Origin: JACDBZ01 sp038233215 | GTDB taxonomy: Bacteria; Chloroflexota; Limnocylindria; QHBO01 | Direction of reading: 5' to 3' | Assembly (NCBI GenBank): GCA_038233215.1 | Contig: JBBSML010000013.1 | Span: 4,015 to 68,014 of the forward strand | Length of the DNA stretch: 64,000 nt | Part shown: positions 48,480 through 57,742 of the stretch, one piece after another | Layout: every line of letters begins with the position of its first letter | How positions within the stretch are numbered: the first letter of the stretch is position 1 | Position numbers and translations under genes: made by a program | The notes under the pieces: model-generated | The model's database searches: none | What the model was told of the DNA's origin: nothing | The model's input: the letters and a program-made list of their open reading frames with translations, nothing else

Positions 48480-49760
48480 ATGGCCGATCAGCCGTCACTG
48501 TGGGATGAGCCGCAGCAAGCACCGGAACCACCGCCACGCACCGCTCCTCGCATTCTGCGCGTCACCGATCTCAATCGGCGCGTGCGCAGCCTCCTCGACG
48601 GCGACAGTATCCTGGCCAACGTGTGGGTTGAGGGAGAGGTCAGCCAGCCCTCCTTCCCACCGTCCGGCCATTGCTTCTTCACCCTCAAGGACGCCAACAG
48701 CCAGGTCCGTGCAGCCCTCTTTCGCGAAGAGCTGACGCGCGCGGGTATGCGGCCGGCGCATGGGATGAACGTGATCATCCACGGCCGCGTCCGCGCCTAT
48801 GAGCCGCAGGGCGTGTATCAGCTGTACGTCGACACGATCACCGCGGCGGGTGCCGGAGACCTGCACGCTCAGTACGAGGCGTTGCGCAACCAGCTGGCCG
48901 CGGCGGGCCTGTTCGAGGAGAGCCGGAAGCGGCCGATTCCGCGCTGGCCGCGCAGGATCGGCGTGGTCACCTCCCCGGTCGGCGCGGTCTGGCGGGACAT
49001 CACCAATGTGCTTAGGCGGCGCTACCCGCTGGTGGAGCTCGTGCTGAGCCCGACGGTCGTGCAGGGGACGACCGCCGCGCCGGCGATCGTCCGGGCGCTC
49101 GAACGGCTCTACGCGCAGCCCGAGCTCGACACGATCATTCTTGCCCGCGGCGGTGGCTCGCTCGAGGACCTGTGGAGCTTCAACGACGAGCGGGTCGTGC
49201 GCGCCGTGGCCGCTGCGCCGGTACCGGTCATCGTCGGTGTCGGCCACGAGTCGGACGTCACGCTGGCCGACTTTGCGGCCGACCTCCGCGCGCCGACGCC
49301 GAGCGCAGCGGCCGAGCTGGCGACGCCGGATGCGACACAGCTGGCCAGTGTGATGGGGCGTCTCCGCGACCGCGCCACCTCCGCCCTCCTCGGTCGGGCG
49401 GAGGAACGACGGCGCTTCGTGGAAGCCGAGCGGCGCGCGTTGGCTGGCCTCGCGCCCGACATCGATGCCGCTCGGCAGCGGACCTCTGACCTGCTCGACC
49501 GCGGCGCCCGGGCAGTGGATGAGCGGCTGGCACGTCGCCGCGCGCTCGCCGATTCGGCGTATGGCACCCTGCGCACGCTCTCGCCGATGGCCACGCTCGA
49601 GCGCGGCTACGCCGTCGCGCTCACCGCCGACCGCCGCATCCTGCGTGACCCCGACGACGTGAGGACCGGTGAGCTGCTGCAGGTCATCGTGGCGCGCGGT
49701 AGGGTGGAGACCCGGGTCGAGCGCACGAGTGCCGACGGAACCGAGGAGCTGCTCTCATGA
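48480..49760 (+). CDS. xseA: Exodeoxyribonuclease VII large subunit
   Basis: A 426-residue catalytic subunit. The N-terminal OB-fold (VWVEGEVSQPSFPPSGHCFF, about 44-63) is followed by the catalytic domain with IGVVTSPVGAVWRDI, LARGGGSLEDLWSFNDE and GVGHESDVTLADFAADLRAPTPS, and a long helical C-terminus that binds small subunits. ATG 48480 is used; TTG 48468 upstream in frame is inside the inverted repeat. It is coupled (ATGA) to xseB. Confidence 0.95.
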   Translation: MADQPSLWDEPQQAPEPPPRTAPRILRVTDLNRRVRSLLDGDSILANVWVEGEVSQPSFPPSGHCFFTLKDANSQVRAALFREELTRAGMRPAHGMNVIIHGRVRAYEPQGVYQLYVDTITAAGAGDLHAQYEALRNQLAAAGLFEESRKRPIPRWPRRIGVVTSPVGAVWRDITNVLRRRYPLVELVLSPTVVQGTTAAPAIVRALERLYAQPELDTIILARGGGSLEDLWSFNDERVVRAVAAAPVPVIVGVGHESDVTLADFAADLRAPTPSAAAELATPDATQLASVMGRLRDRATSALLGRAEERRRFVEAERRALAGLAPDIDAARQRTSDLLDRGARAVDERLARRRALADSAYGTLRTLSPMATLERGYAVALTADRRILRDPDDVRTGELLQVIVARGRVETRVERTSADGTEELLS

Positions 49761-50020
49761 CCGATACCGCCAAGCTCGAGGCCCTCACTGACGAGCGGTT
49801 GGCCGAGCGACCGTTCGATGAGCTGGTCGTTGCGCTTCAGCAGACGGTCCAGAGGCTCGAAGGCGGCAGCATCGGCCTCGAAGAGAGCATCAAGCTCTAC
49901 AAGCAGGGATTGCGGCTGCACGCCGCCTGCGAGACGCGGCTGCGCGAAGCGGAGCTGACAATCACGGAACTCGGAAGGCGTGGCGTGACCGGAGCCGAGC
50001 CCGAGACGCCCGAAGCGTAG
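49757..50020 (+). CDS. xseB: Exodeoxyribonuclease VII small subunit
   Basis: An 87-residue helical subunit with the family pattern RPFDELVVALQQTVQRLEGG (about 16-35) then IGLEESIKLYKQGLRL. It binds the XseA C-terminal helix and limits its activity. The ~15-residue N-terminal extension and the short tail are unremarkable. ATG 49757 overlaps the xseA stop. Confidence 0.93.
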   Translation: MTDTAKLEALTDERLAERPFDELVVALQQTVQRLEGGSIGLEESIKLYKQGLRLHAACETRLREAELTITELGRRGVTGAEPETPEA

Positions 50021-50141
50021 CCGGTGGGCGCCGGGTGCCTGACCGGACGTTGCGGAGCGTGCGTATCGGCCGCATGGACGTATCGGAGATGACGCTGCAG
50101 CAGTGCGAACCCGCCCGGACGACGCTCAGCCGCATCGGTCC

Positions 50142-50147
50142 TATACT
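50142..50147 (+). promoter_or_regulatory. Candidate -10 box for dxs
   Basis: TATACT lies 29 bases before TTG 50177. The leader holds AGGAGGG at about 50160-50166. No clear -35 element was found. Confidence 0.4.
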
Positions 50148-50176
50148 CTCGTGCGACCCCAGGAGGGCATGATCCG

Positions 50177-52138
50177 TTGACTCTGCTTGAGACGATCCGC
50201 GAGCCGTCCCAGCTGCACGATATGACATCGCAGCAGCTTGAGACGCTTGCCGCGGAGCTCCGGGAGAAGATGATCCGAACCGTTCAGAAGACGGGCGGCC
50301 ACCTCGCGAGCTCGCTCGGGGCCGTCGAGATCACGCTCGCGCTGCACCGCGTGATGGATTCACCGCGCGATCGGATCGTATGGGACACGGGACACCAGGC
50401 CTACGCCCACAAGCTGCTCACGAACCGATGGGATCGCTTCGATAGCCTGCGCCAGGTCGGCGGCATCGGCGGTTTCCCCCGGCGCTCGGAGAGCGAGCAC
50501 GATGTCTTCGATGGTGGCCATGCCGGTACCGGCGTCAGCATCGGGGTCGGACTGGCGGCCGCACGCGACATGAAACCGAGCGAGAAACCGGCGAGACGCC
50601 AGCGCATCGCGGTTTGCGTCGGCGACGCCGCCATCGGCTCCGGCCTGACCATGGAGGCGCTGAATCATCTGGGTCACACCAGGCAATCAGTGCTGATCGT
50701 GCTCAACGACAACGAGATGAGCATCAGCCCGTCGGTCGGTGGGCTCTCCACGCGTCTCAACAAGATGCGCCTGTCGCGGACCTACCAGGAGACGAAGTCG
50801 GCGACGGTCAAGGCACTCCCGAAGGTCCCGGTCGTCGGTAAGCCGGCGTTCGAGCTCCTCGGCTGGGCAAAAGAGGGGTTTAAGCGCAGCTGGGCTAAGG
50901 TCGGCTTCTTCGAGGACATCGGGATCACCTATATCGGCGTGCTGGACGGCCATGATCGAGCCGAGCTGGAGGAAGCATTCGAGGCTGCGTTCCGGCTGGG
51001 TGTGCCCGTGCTGGTTCACGTCAAGACGACCAAGGGCAGGGGCTACGCGCCGGCCGAGGCGGACTCGATGAGCTTCCATGGCGCGAGCCTGCCGCCCATC
51101 GACCTGTGCCTCATCGATCCGACCGAAGAGCCGCTGCCGCCCGAGGGCCGGCCGAAGCGCAAGCCGAAGACCTATACCCAGACGTTCGTCGAGGAGCTCG
51201 TTCGGCTGGGCAAGACCGATGAGCGCATCACGGCCGTCACCGCCGGGATGCCGACCGGCACCGGGCTTTCACGCTTCGCAGAACACTTCCCCTCACGGTT
51301 CCTCGATGTCGGGATCGCCGAGCAGCACGCCGTCACCATGGCTGCCGGGCTTGCGCTGGCAGGGATGCGTCCGGTCGTGGCGCTCTACTCGACGTTCGGC
51401 CAGCGTGCCTACGACGGGCTCGTCCATGACGTCTGCCAGAACGGGCTCCCGGTCCTGATTGGCCTTGACCGATCCGGCCTGGTCGGCGAGGACGGCACGA
51501 GTCACCAGGGCATGTTCATGCTCCCCGGAATGCGATCGCTTCCGAACCTGGGGATCGGCTCTCCCAAGGACGAGCAGGAGCTGCGCGACTTGGTTGTGAC
51601 CGCGTTGGAGCATGACGGACCGATGGCTCTACTCTACCCACGGGACGCCGGCGAGGACCTGTCCGATCGCATCGGGACCGCCCTGGAGCTGGGGAAGGGC
51701 GAGGTGCTGCGCCAGGGCGATGACATCCTCCTCGTCGGATTCGGGCCGATCGTTCAGCGGCTGCTGGCCGTCGCCGGTGAGCTGGAGGCGGACGGTCTCG
51801 CGGCCACGGTGATCAACGCACGCTGGGCGAAGCCACTCGACGCGGCACTCATCGGCGAGCATGCGGCAGGGAAGCGCCTCGTCGTCACCGCCGAGGAGTC
51901 CGCGGTCATGGGCGGCTTCGGAGACGGCGTCCTCGATGCGCTCAATCGCGCCGGCATCCACGTGCCGGTCCACAAGGTCGCATTGGCCGACGAATTCGTT
52001 CACCACGGTGCCGTTGACGATCTTCGACGGCAGCAGCGAATCGATGTGCCGGGGATCTTATCCCAGGTGCGTGACGCTCTGGCAGCCACGCAAGGCGCAC
52101 AGCGTGATCCCACGGCGACCGTGCCGGCCGCCTCGTAG
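50177..52138 (+). CDS. dxs: 1-deoxy-D-xylulose-5-phosphate synthase
   Basis: A 653-residue thiamine diphosphate enzyme, first step of the MEP isoprenoid pathway (pyruvate plus glyceraldehyde-3-phosphate). Seen are TGGHLASSLGAVEITLAL, WDTGHQAYAHKLLT, the ThDP motif VGDAAIGSGLTMEALNHLG, HVKTTKGRGYAPAE, and the catalytic Glu in DVGIAEQHAVTMAAGLA. TTG 50177 with AGGAGGG about ten bases upstream is the start; the nearby ATG 50169 opens only a three-codon frame. The later MEP enzyme IspH is encoded at the right end of the window. Confidence 0.96.
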   Translation: MTLLETIREPSQLHDMTSQQLETLAAELREKMIRTVQKTGGHLASSLGAVEITLALHRVMDSPRDRIVWDTGHQAYAHKLLTNRWDRFDSLRQVGGIGGFPRRSESEHDVFDGGHAGTGVSIGVGLAAARDMKPSEKPARRQRIAVCVGDAAIGSGLTMEALNHLGHTRQSVLIVLNDNEMSISPSVGGLSTRLNKMRLSRTYQETKSATVKALPKVPVVGKPAFELLGWAKEGFKRSWAKVGFFEDIGITYIGVLDGHDRAELEEAFEAAFRLGVPVLVHVKTTKGRGYAPAEADSMSFHGASLPPIDLCLIDPTEEPLPPEGRPKRKPKTYTQTFVEELVRLGKTDERITAVTAGMPTGTGLSRFAEHFPSRFLDVGIAEQHAVTMAAGLALAGMRPVVALYSTFGQRAYDGLVHDVCQNGLPVLIGLDRSGLVGEDGTSHQGMFMLPGMRSLPNLGIGSPKDEQELRDLVVTALEHDGPMALLYPRDAGEDLSDRIGTALELGKGEVLRQGDDILLVGFGPIVQRLLAVAGELEADGLAATVINARWAKPLDAALIGEHAAGKRLVVTAEESAVMGGFGDGVLDALNRAGIHVPVHKVALADEFVHHGAVDDLRRQQRIDVPGILSQVRDALAATQGAQRDPTATVPAAS

Positions 52139-52198
52139 GCTCCTCGCGCCGATAGATCGGGCGCCGTGGCGCATCAACATGGCCCCGCGCGCTCGGGT

Positions 52199-52214
52199 GC
52201 CTCATAGATGAGGC
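52199..52214. terminator. Perfect hairpin downstream of dxs
   Basis: GCCTCAT-AG-ATGAGGC is an exact inverted repeat about 60 bases after the dxs stop. No T-run follows, so it is a weak terminator candidate. The rest of 52139-52309 shows nothing recognisable. Confidence 0.35.
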
Positions 52215-52309
52215 CGCACGACACCCAAATGGGGAGCCACGTGTGCCACGACCTCATACATCGGCGTGGGACAGTATGACCTCCATGTTCGGCGCCGCGC
52301 GAGAACGTC

Positions 52310-52315
52310 TAGCAT
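52310..52315 (+). promoter_or_regulatory. -10 box giving a predicted leaderless tlyA mRNA
   Basis: TAGCAT ends six bases before ATG 52322 with no SD. Confidence 0.5.
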
Positions 52316-52321
52316 CGGCCG

Positions 52322-53101
52322 ATGGGGCGCATCCGACTCGACCAGCTGTTGACCGAGCGGGGCATGGCGCGTTCGGTGACGGAGGCGCAGGCTCTCATCC
52401 ATGCCGGTGAGGTTGAGCTTGACGGCACGCGACGGCTGAAGCCGGGCCAGCTCGTTGCCGCGGACGTGTCGGTGTCACTGGCGGCCAGGCCCCGCTGGGC
52501 GAGCCGCGCCGGCATCAAGCTGGAGCACGCACTCGACGCGTTCGATGTCGATCCCGCCGGCCGTGCCTGCCTGGACGCGGGAGCGTCGACCGGCGGCTTC
52601 ACCGACGTCCTCCTCGCGCGGGGGGCCCGGTTCGTCTATGCCGTCGACGTCGGCCGAGCCCAGCTCCTCGATCGACTGGCGCGCGATCCGCGAGTGGTCA
52701 GCCTGGAGCGCACGAACCTGCGCGACCTCAGCGGACTCCCGGAACCGATTGACCTCGCGACGCTCGACCTGAGCTTCATAAACCTGCGCCTCGTCCTTCC
52801 GACGGTGCGCAACCTCCTCGCCAATGACGGGCGCGCCATAGCCCTGGTCAAGCCGCAATTCGAGGCCGAGCGGGACGAGGTCCCGCGCGGGGGTGTCGTG
52901 CGCGACCCATCCGTGTGGGAGCGCGTGCTGCGCGACCTGGCGCGGGATGCCGTCTCGATCGGCCTGCACGCGCACCGCGTCATCCGCTCGCCCATCACCG
53001 GCAATGACGGCAACGTGGAGTTCCTCGCGGACCTGCGGCTCGATCCCGGGAACGTGGACGCACTGGCGGAGAGCAGCGTCGAAGCGATACGCGGCCCGTA
53101 G
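52322..53101 (+). CDS. tlyA: TlyA-family rRNA methyltransferase
   Basis: A 259-residue protein with an N-terminal S4 RNA-binding domain (RLDQLLTERGMARSVTEAQ) and an FtsJ-like methyltransferase domain. The SAM-binding motif is CLDAGASTGGFTDVLL (about 83-98), with DVGRAQLLDRLARDPRV and VKPQFEAERDEV following. TlyA 2'-O-methylates rRNA, which affects capreomycin sensitivity in mycobacteria; older names call it hemolysin. The tlyA-nadK-recN order is conserved in many bacteria. Confidence 0.92.
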   Translation: MGRIRLDQLLTERGMARSVTEAQALIHAGEVELDGTRRLKPGQLVAADVSVSLAARPRWASRAGIKLEHALDAFDVDPAGRACLDAGASTGGFTDVLLARGARFVYAVDVGRAQLLDRLARDPRVVSLERTNLRDLSGLPEPIDLATLDLSFINLRLVLPTVRNLLANDGRAIALVKPQFEAERDEVPRGGVVRDPSVWERVLRDLARDAVSIGLHAHRVIRSPITGNDGNVEFLADLRLDPGNVDALAESSVEAIRGP

Positions 53102-53112
53102 CACACGCGTAC

Positions 53113-53118
53113 TACGAT
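53113..53118 (+). promoter_or_regulatory. -10 box before the RHH regulator gene
   Basis: TACGAT overlaps the first ATG (53117) and ends seven bases before the second in-frame ATG (53126). This favours 53126 as the start. Confidence 0.45.
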
Positions 53119-53125
53119 GAGCTCG

Positions 53126-53485
53126 ATGAAACGCAGGACGGCCCGCGGGGCAAGCGGCGGGGAACAGCTCGACATCGGATTCGAGGGGCTCGAGGTCATC
53201 GAGCCGTCGATCCCGGAGCCAGCGCCGGACACGATGCGCCAGATCGTCAGCCTGCGCATGCCTGATGCCCTGCTCGAGCGAGTCGAAGAGGCCGCCCGGG
53301 CGCGGAGCGTATCCCCCTCGAGCCTGATGCGCGCCCTCATCGCCGCCGGGTTGGACCGCTCCTACGCCGCCGTCCGTGAGCGAGCCGGACCGCAGGACCT
53401 GGCGACCGAGATCTCGGCTCTCGGGGCGCGGATCGACGCCCTGGCCCGTGTCGTGGAGGGTCGGAGCGCGGCGGACGAGTCGTGA
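53126..53485 (+). CDS. Ribbon-helix-helix (CopG-like) protein
   Basis: A 119-residue protein. A ~38-residue acidic N-terminal region precedes a ribbon-helix-helix unit: RQIVSLRMPDALLERVEEAARARS then VSPSSLMRALIAAGLD (about 38-78). A helical tail (LATEISALGARIDALARVVE) follows and may form a coiled coil. RHH proteins bind DNA as dimers. ATG 53126 is chosen from the -10 box; ATG 53117 is in frame and would add three residues. It overlaps nadK (GTGA). ArgR often occupies a similar place in this cluster in other bacteria, so it may be a local regulator. Confidence 0.75.
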   Translation: MKRRTARGASGGEQLDIGFEGLEVIEPSIPEPAPDTMRQIVSLRMPDALLERVEEAARARSVSPSSLMRALIAAGLDRSYAAVRERAGPQDLATEISALGARIDALARVVEGRSAADES

Positions 53486-54333
53486 TCGAGCTGCGGCGCA
53501 TCGGCTTTGCCTTCAACCCGTACAACGCGGAAGCGCGTGCGGTCCTGGAGCGGGCGCACGCATGGTGCGAAGCGAACGGGGTCGAGGCCTGGGACGCGCG
53601 TGCCGAGGACCGCGGCGCCATCGGGGCCGCCTGTGCAGCCGGCACCGATCTCGTCTGCGTGCTCGGCGGTGACGGCACCTTCCTGCGCAGCGCGAGCGCC
53701 ATCGGCGAGACTGGCGTGCCGGCGCTGGGCATTAATCTCGGTCGGATCGGGTTCCTGGCCAAAGTCGAGACCGGTGGTCTTGAGGGTGCGCTCGATCAGG
53801 TCGTCGCCGGGGAGTTCACGATCGAGGATCGCTTCAGGATCGAGGCGGCGATCGTTCATCCGGATGGAGAGGTTGCCGAGCGTCATGCCTGCCTGAACGA
53901 GGTGGTCGTCGCTCGTGGACGCCGCGTGCGGATGATCCGGCTCGAGGTCGAGGTTTCCGGTTCCCACCTCGCCACCTATGTCGCCGATGCGGTCGTCGTT
54001 GCCACGCCGACTGGCTCGACCGCCTACAGCTTCAGCGCCGGCGGCTCGATCCTGGACCCGCGCCTGCGCAACATGATCATCACGCCGGTGGCCGCGTACC
54101 TCTCTCCGCTGCACAGCGTGGTCGCGGGCGAGGATCACGTTGTGCAACTGACGTTACGCGAGGCCCCCGATCCGGCCATCGTCAGCATCGATGGGCAGTG
54201 GGATGTCGAACTGTCTCCGGGGGATCGAGTCGAGGTGCGTGCCCTGCCGGACCCGCTGCGCATCCTGGAGCCGGTCGGCGCAACCCCGTTCTACGATCTA
54301 TTGCGCACCAAGGCCGGCCTGCTGCCGTACTGA
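53482..54333 (+). CDS. nadK: NAD kinase
   Basis: A 283-residue cytosolic enzyme making NADP from NAD. Motifs are LGGDGTFLRSASA (about 58-70), INLGRIGFLAKVE (about 83-95), and the NE/D-type LNEVVVARG and TPTGSTAYSFSAGGSI (about 175-190). GTG 53482 overlaps the RHH stop. The gene following is recN with one base overlap. Confidence 0.95.
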   Translation: MIELRRIGFAFNPYNAEARAVLERAHAWCEANGVEAWDARAEDRGAIGAACAAGTDLVCVLGGDGTFLRSASAIGETGVPALGINLGRIGFLAKVETGGLEGALDQVVAGEFTIEDRFRIEAAIVHPDGEVAERHACLNEVVVARGRRVRMIRLEVEVSGSHLATYVADAVVVATPTGSTAYSFSAGGSILDPRLRNMIITPVAAYLSPLHSVVAGEDHVVQLTLREAPDPAIVSIDGQWDVELSPGDRVEVRALPDPLRILEPVGATPFYDLLRTKAGLLPY

Positions 54334-55988
54334 TGGCACTTCGCGAGCTGACGGTCGAGAACCTGGCGGTGGTGGAGTGGGTGCGCCTGGCATTGAGCGA
54401 TGGCTTCACGGTGCTGACGGGCGAGACCGGAGCAGGAAAGTCACTCGTGGTCGATGCGGTCGCGTTGGCGCTCGGCGCGCGCGCATCGACCGATCAGGTC
54501 CGCGCAGGGACGGATGCCGCCCGTGTCGAGGCAATCTTTGACGCCCCCGACCTGCTGGACGGCGACTCGATGCGCGACGTGGTCGGATCCGGAGAGGGCA
54601 GCATGATCGTGCGTCGCGAGGTCGGGGCCGACGGGCGTTCGGTGGCCCGGGTCAACGACCGTGCCGTCACGGTCGGTGGGCTCGCCGGACTTGGCGCTCG
54701 TTTGGGAGAGATCCACGGGCAGCACGATCAGCAGCGACTGCTCGAGCCGGCTCGCCAATTGGCGCTTCTTGATGTATTCGGCGGCCACGAGACGTCGCTC
54801 ATCGCTGTCGAGGCGGCATTCCGAGCCTGGCGGTCGACGGTCGCGGCCGCCACGGAGCTCGTGACCGATGCGCACGAGCTGGCTCGGCGGGTGGAGCTGC
54901 TGCGTCACCAGGTCGATGAGATCGAGGGCCTCGCGCCACGCCCCGGGGAAGACGCTGAGCTGGAGGATCAATTGCGTGCTGCCGAGCACGCCGAGACGAT
55001 CGCGCGGTCCGCGGCCGAGGCCGTCGCCCTCCTCCGCGATGACGGGGGTGCCGGAGACGCGCTGAACATGGTGGAGGGCGACCTTGCGACCGCCGCGCAG
55101 CACGACGAGCGGTTCGCGCCATTGGCTGACCGCGCCTCGGCCCTGGCCGCGGAGGCTTCCGAGCTGGCCCGTGACGTGAGCACAGCCGCGGATGGTGCCG
55201 AGCTCGATCCAACCAGCCGCGCGTCTGCCGAGGAGCGCTTGGCCGTGCTGTATGACCTGTGTCGCAAGTACGGTGACTCGATCGAGGCGGTGCTCGCGTT
55301 CGGTTCAGCCGCTGCCGCGGAGCTGGAGGCAGTCGAGAACCAGGAGGGGGCGCGAGTGCGGTTGCGGGACGACGAGGCTCGGCAACGGGCCATGCTGGAC
55401 GAGGCCGCTGCCACCTTGACCGTTGCTCGGGAGTCTGCGGGCAACCGTCTGGCGACCGCAGTGAATGACGAGCTGCCGCCGTTGGGCCTCCCGCCCGGGT
55501 CATTCGGGATTCAGCGCGACCCGCTCGAAGCTTCGGCCCATGGCGCGGACCGGGTCACCTTCACCTTTGCCCCGAATCCGGGCGAGCCACCACGGCCGCT
55601 GTCCCGCATCGCATCCGGCGGCGAGGCCAGCCGGCTCTCGCTGGCGCTCAAGGTCGTGCTGGCCGCGGCCGACGAAACGCCACTGCTCGTCTTCGACGAG
55701 ATCGACGCTGGCGTCGGCGGCCGCAATGCATCGGCGCTGGGGGAGCGGCTTCGCGCGCTGAGCCGGTATCACCAGGTGCTGTGCGTCACGCATCTGCCGC
55801 AGGTCGCCGCGCACGCGGATGCGCACATCGTGGTCGGCAAGCACGAGCTCGACGGACGGACGACCACGTTCGCCCGGATCCTCGACGCCGATGAACGAGC
55901 GACCGAGCTCGCTGCAATGCTGGGAGGCGAGGGCGCCGGTGATGAGGCGCACGCTGCTGCCAGGGCGCTGTTGCGGGCGGCGGAGTGA
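54333..55988 (+). CDS. recN: DNA repair protein RecN
   Basis: A 551-residue SMC-like ATPase in double-strand break repair. Walker A is LTGETGAGKSLVVDAV (about 29-44), the ATP-loop segment is IHGQHDQQRLLEPARQLALL, a central coiled coil spans about 155-390, and the signature plus Walker B are SGGEASRLSLALKVVL and TPLLVFDEIDAGVGG (about 429-465). ATG 54333 overlaps the nadK stop by one base (TGATG). RecN genes are often SOS-controlled; no operator is visible because the start lies inside nadK. Confidence 0.95.
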   Translation: MALRELTVENLAVVEWVRLALSDGFTVLTGETGAGKSLVVDAVALALGARASTDQVRAGTDAARVEAIFDAPDLLDGDSMRDVVGSGEGSMIVRREVGADGRSVARVNDRAVTVGGLAGLGARLGEIHGQHDQQRLLEPARQLALLDVFGGHETSLIAVEAAFRAWRSTVAAATELVTDAHELARRVELLRHQVDEIEGLAPRPGEDAELEDQLRAAEHAETIARSAAEAVALLRDDGGAGDALNMVEGDLATAAQHDERFAPLADRASALAAEASELARDVSTAADGAELDPTSRASAEERLAVLYDLCRKYGDSIEAVLAFGSAAAAELEAVENQEGARVRLRDDEARQRAMLDEAAATLTVARESAGNRLATAVNDELPPLGLPPGSFGIQRDPLEASAHGADRVTFTFAPNPGEPPRPLSRIASGGEASRLSLALKVVLAAADETPLLVFDEIDAGVGGRNASALGERLRALSRYHQVLCVTHLPQVAAHADAHIVVGKHELDGRTTTFARILDADERATELAAMLGGEGAGDEAHAAARALLRAAE

Positions 55989-56039
55989 GCCAGTCATTGC
56001 CAGCGCATATACATGAATACTCTGACACCTGACTGACGC

Positions 56040-56927
56040 ATGATTGACGAATACCTCAGGGAGGCGATCGACTCATTCCTCGTGGAGCTCCGCGTGGAAC
56101 GGGGGCTGTCGCCGCTGACCATCAAGGCGTATCGCCATGACCTCGCTCAGTTCGCCGGCGTGGCAGGCACCCGATGGCGCGACGACCCGCAGCCACTCAT
56201 CGACTTCGTGACCGGGCTCCAGCGGACCGGAGCGACGGGCAGCACCCAGGCGCGCAAGAGCGCGGCGGTTCGCAGCTTCTACGGGTTCGCGCTGCGGGAA
56301 GGCCTTGCCACGCGGGACGTTCCTTCGCTGGTGGACGCGCCACGGCCAGGCAGCTACCTGCCGGATGTGCTCGCACCCGAGGATGTCGAGCGCATTCTCG
56401 AAGCGCCACCCGACGACGCCCCGGTCGGCGTCCGGGATCGGGCCATTCTCGAACTGCTGTACGCGTGTGGCCTGCGCGTCAGCGAGCTCGTCGGCCTCGA
56501 TACCGACCGCGTCGATCTGCAAGGCCAGCAGGTGCGCGTCATCGGCAAGGGCAACAAGGAGCGGCGTGTGCCGATGGGTGATGAGGCGCGCGAGCGCCTC
56601 CACCGTTACCGCATCGGTCCAAGAGAACTCTGGACGGCTGGCAAGCCGAGCCCGGCAGTGTTCGTGGGCAAGCGCGGAAAGCGAATGAGCAGGGAATCGG
56701 TCTGGCACCTGATCAGGCGCTGGACGGAGGTGGCTGGTGTGAGCGAGCGGGTGACGCCGCACACGTTTCGCCACAGTTTCGCGACGCATCTGCTCGAGGG
56801 TGGGGCCGACCTGCGGGTGGTCCAGGCACTCCTCGGCCATGCTAGCATCAGTACCACCCAGCTCTACACTCACCTGACCGGCGAGCGCGTCCGCGAGGTT
56901 TACGCGCGGGCGCATCCGAGAGCCTGA
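56040..56927 (+). CDS. xerD: Tyrosine recombinase XerD-type
   Basis: A 295-residue tyrosine recombinase. The N-terminal domain (FLVELRVERGLSPLTIKAYR, about 13-32) is followed by the catalytic residues Arg in GLRVSELVGL, Lys in GKGNKERRVP, HTFRHSFATHLLEGG (H-x-x-R), LLGHASISTTQ and the nucleophile in LYTHL. Compared with the 21558 copy it lacks the glycine-rich insert and matches XerD more closely. The two probably act together at dif. It follows recN by 51 bases. Confidence 0.92.
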   Translation: MIDEYLREAIDSFLVELRVERGLSPLTIKAYRHDLAQFAGVAGTRWRDDPQPLIDFVTGLQRTGATGSTQARKSAAVRSFYGFALREGLATRDVPSLVDAPRPGSYLPDVLAPEDVERILEAPPDDAPVGVRDRAILELLYACGLRVSELVGLDTDRVDLQGQQVRVIGKGNKERRVPMGDEARERLHRYRIGPRELWTAGKPSPAVFVGKRGKRMSRESVWHLIRRWTEVAGVSERVTPHTFRHSFATHLLEGGADLRVVQALLGHASISTTQLYTHLTGERVREVYARAHPRA

Positions 56928-56947
56928 AGCGGAGCGCAAAAAAGCCG

Positions 56948-57742
56948 ATGAGTTACGCGCGGAACCTCCTGAGCCGTGGCGAGGAGGTCGTCTACGAGAG
57001 CCGACAGCATTGGTTCGCGGTGATCGCGCGGACCTGGCTGTGGATTGTGGCCGCCATCGTGGCGCTGGGTCTCGTCATTTTCCTCAACGGACAGCCAGAC
57101 GTCGGAAACGCCACGATCGACGGGATCCTGACGATCCTGGCGATCGTGGCGCTCATCGGGGCAGCAGGCTGGATCGCCTTCGTCCTGTGGGATTGGCGAA
57201 ACCAGGAGTGGCTGATCACCACCCGACGGGTCATCCGCGCCGAGGGCGTGCTCAACAAGAGCGTGTCGGACTCGAGCCTCGAGAAGATCAACGACGCACG
57301 GCTCGACCAGAGCATCTTCGGACGAATGTTCGGATTCGGGACGCTCGACATCCTGACCGCGGCCGAGGAGGCCGGAGGCAGAAACCTGGCCGACTTCCCG
57401 ATGATCGCGGATCCGGTCGATTTCAAGAAGGCGATGTTCGACCAGAAGCAGATGCTCGAGCAGCCCGAGCTGGCGCGCCCTCGCTACCAGCGGGAGTCGG
57501 CCGCTCCGCAGATGCAGCGCGCAGAGCCGATGCCTCCGCGCGCGGGATCCGACCGGGTGGCCGTCTCGGATGAATCGTCAATGCGGTCGACCCCGCCTCC
57601 GCCGTCGCCTGCGGTCGAGCCTCGAAATGCGGCCGATGATCTCGGGGCCACGCTGGAGCGCCTGGCCGGCCTGCGCGACAAGGGGCTCATCACTCCCGAG
57701 GAGTACGAAGCGAAGAAGCGCGACCTGTTGGAGCGGATGTAG
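56948..57742 (+). CDS. PH-domain membrane protein with C-terminal SHOCT motif
   Basis: A 264-residue protein. Two membrane helices (about 23-45 and 58-86) are followed by a bacterial PH-like (bPH_2) domain with WLITTRRVIRAEGVLNKSVSD (about 94-114) and FGFGTLDILTAAEEAGG. A Pro/Arg-rich linker and a C-terminal SHOCT motif (ERLAGLRDKGLITPEEYEAK, about 236-255) complete it. Similar proteins are thought to bind membranes or oligomerise; their role is unknown. The following PNP gene starts immediately after the stop. Confidence 0.82.
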   Translation: MSYARNLLSRGEEVVYESRQHWFAVIARTWLWIVAAIVALGLVIFLNGQPDVGNATIDGILTILAIVALIGAAGWIAFVLWDWRNQEWLITTRRVIRAEGVLNKSVSDSSLEKINDARLDQSIFGRMFGFGTLDILTAAEEAGGRNLADFPMIADPVDFKKAMFDQKQMLEQPELARPRYQRESAAPQMQRAEPMPPRAGSDRVAVSDESSMRSTPPPPSPAVEPRNAADDLGATLERLAGLRDKGLITPEEYEAKKRDLLERM

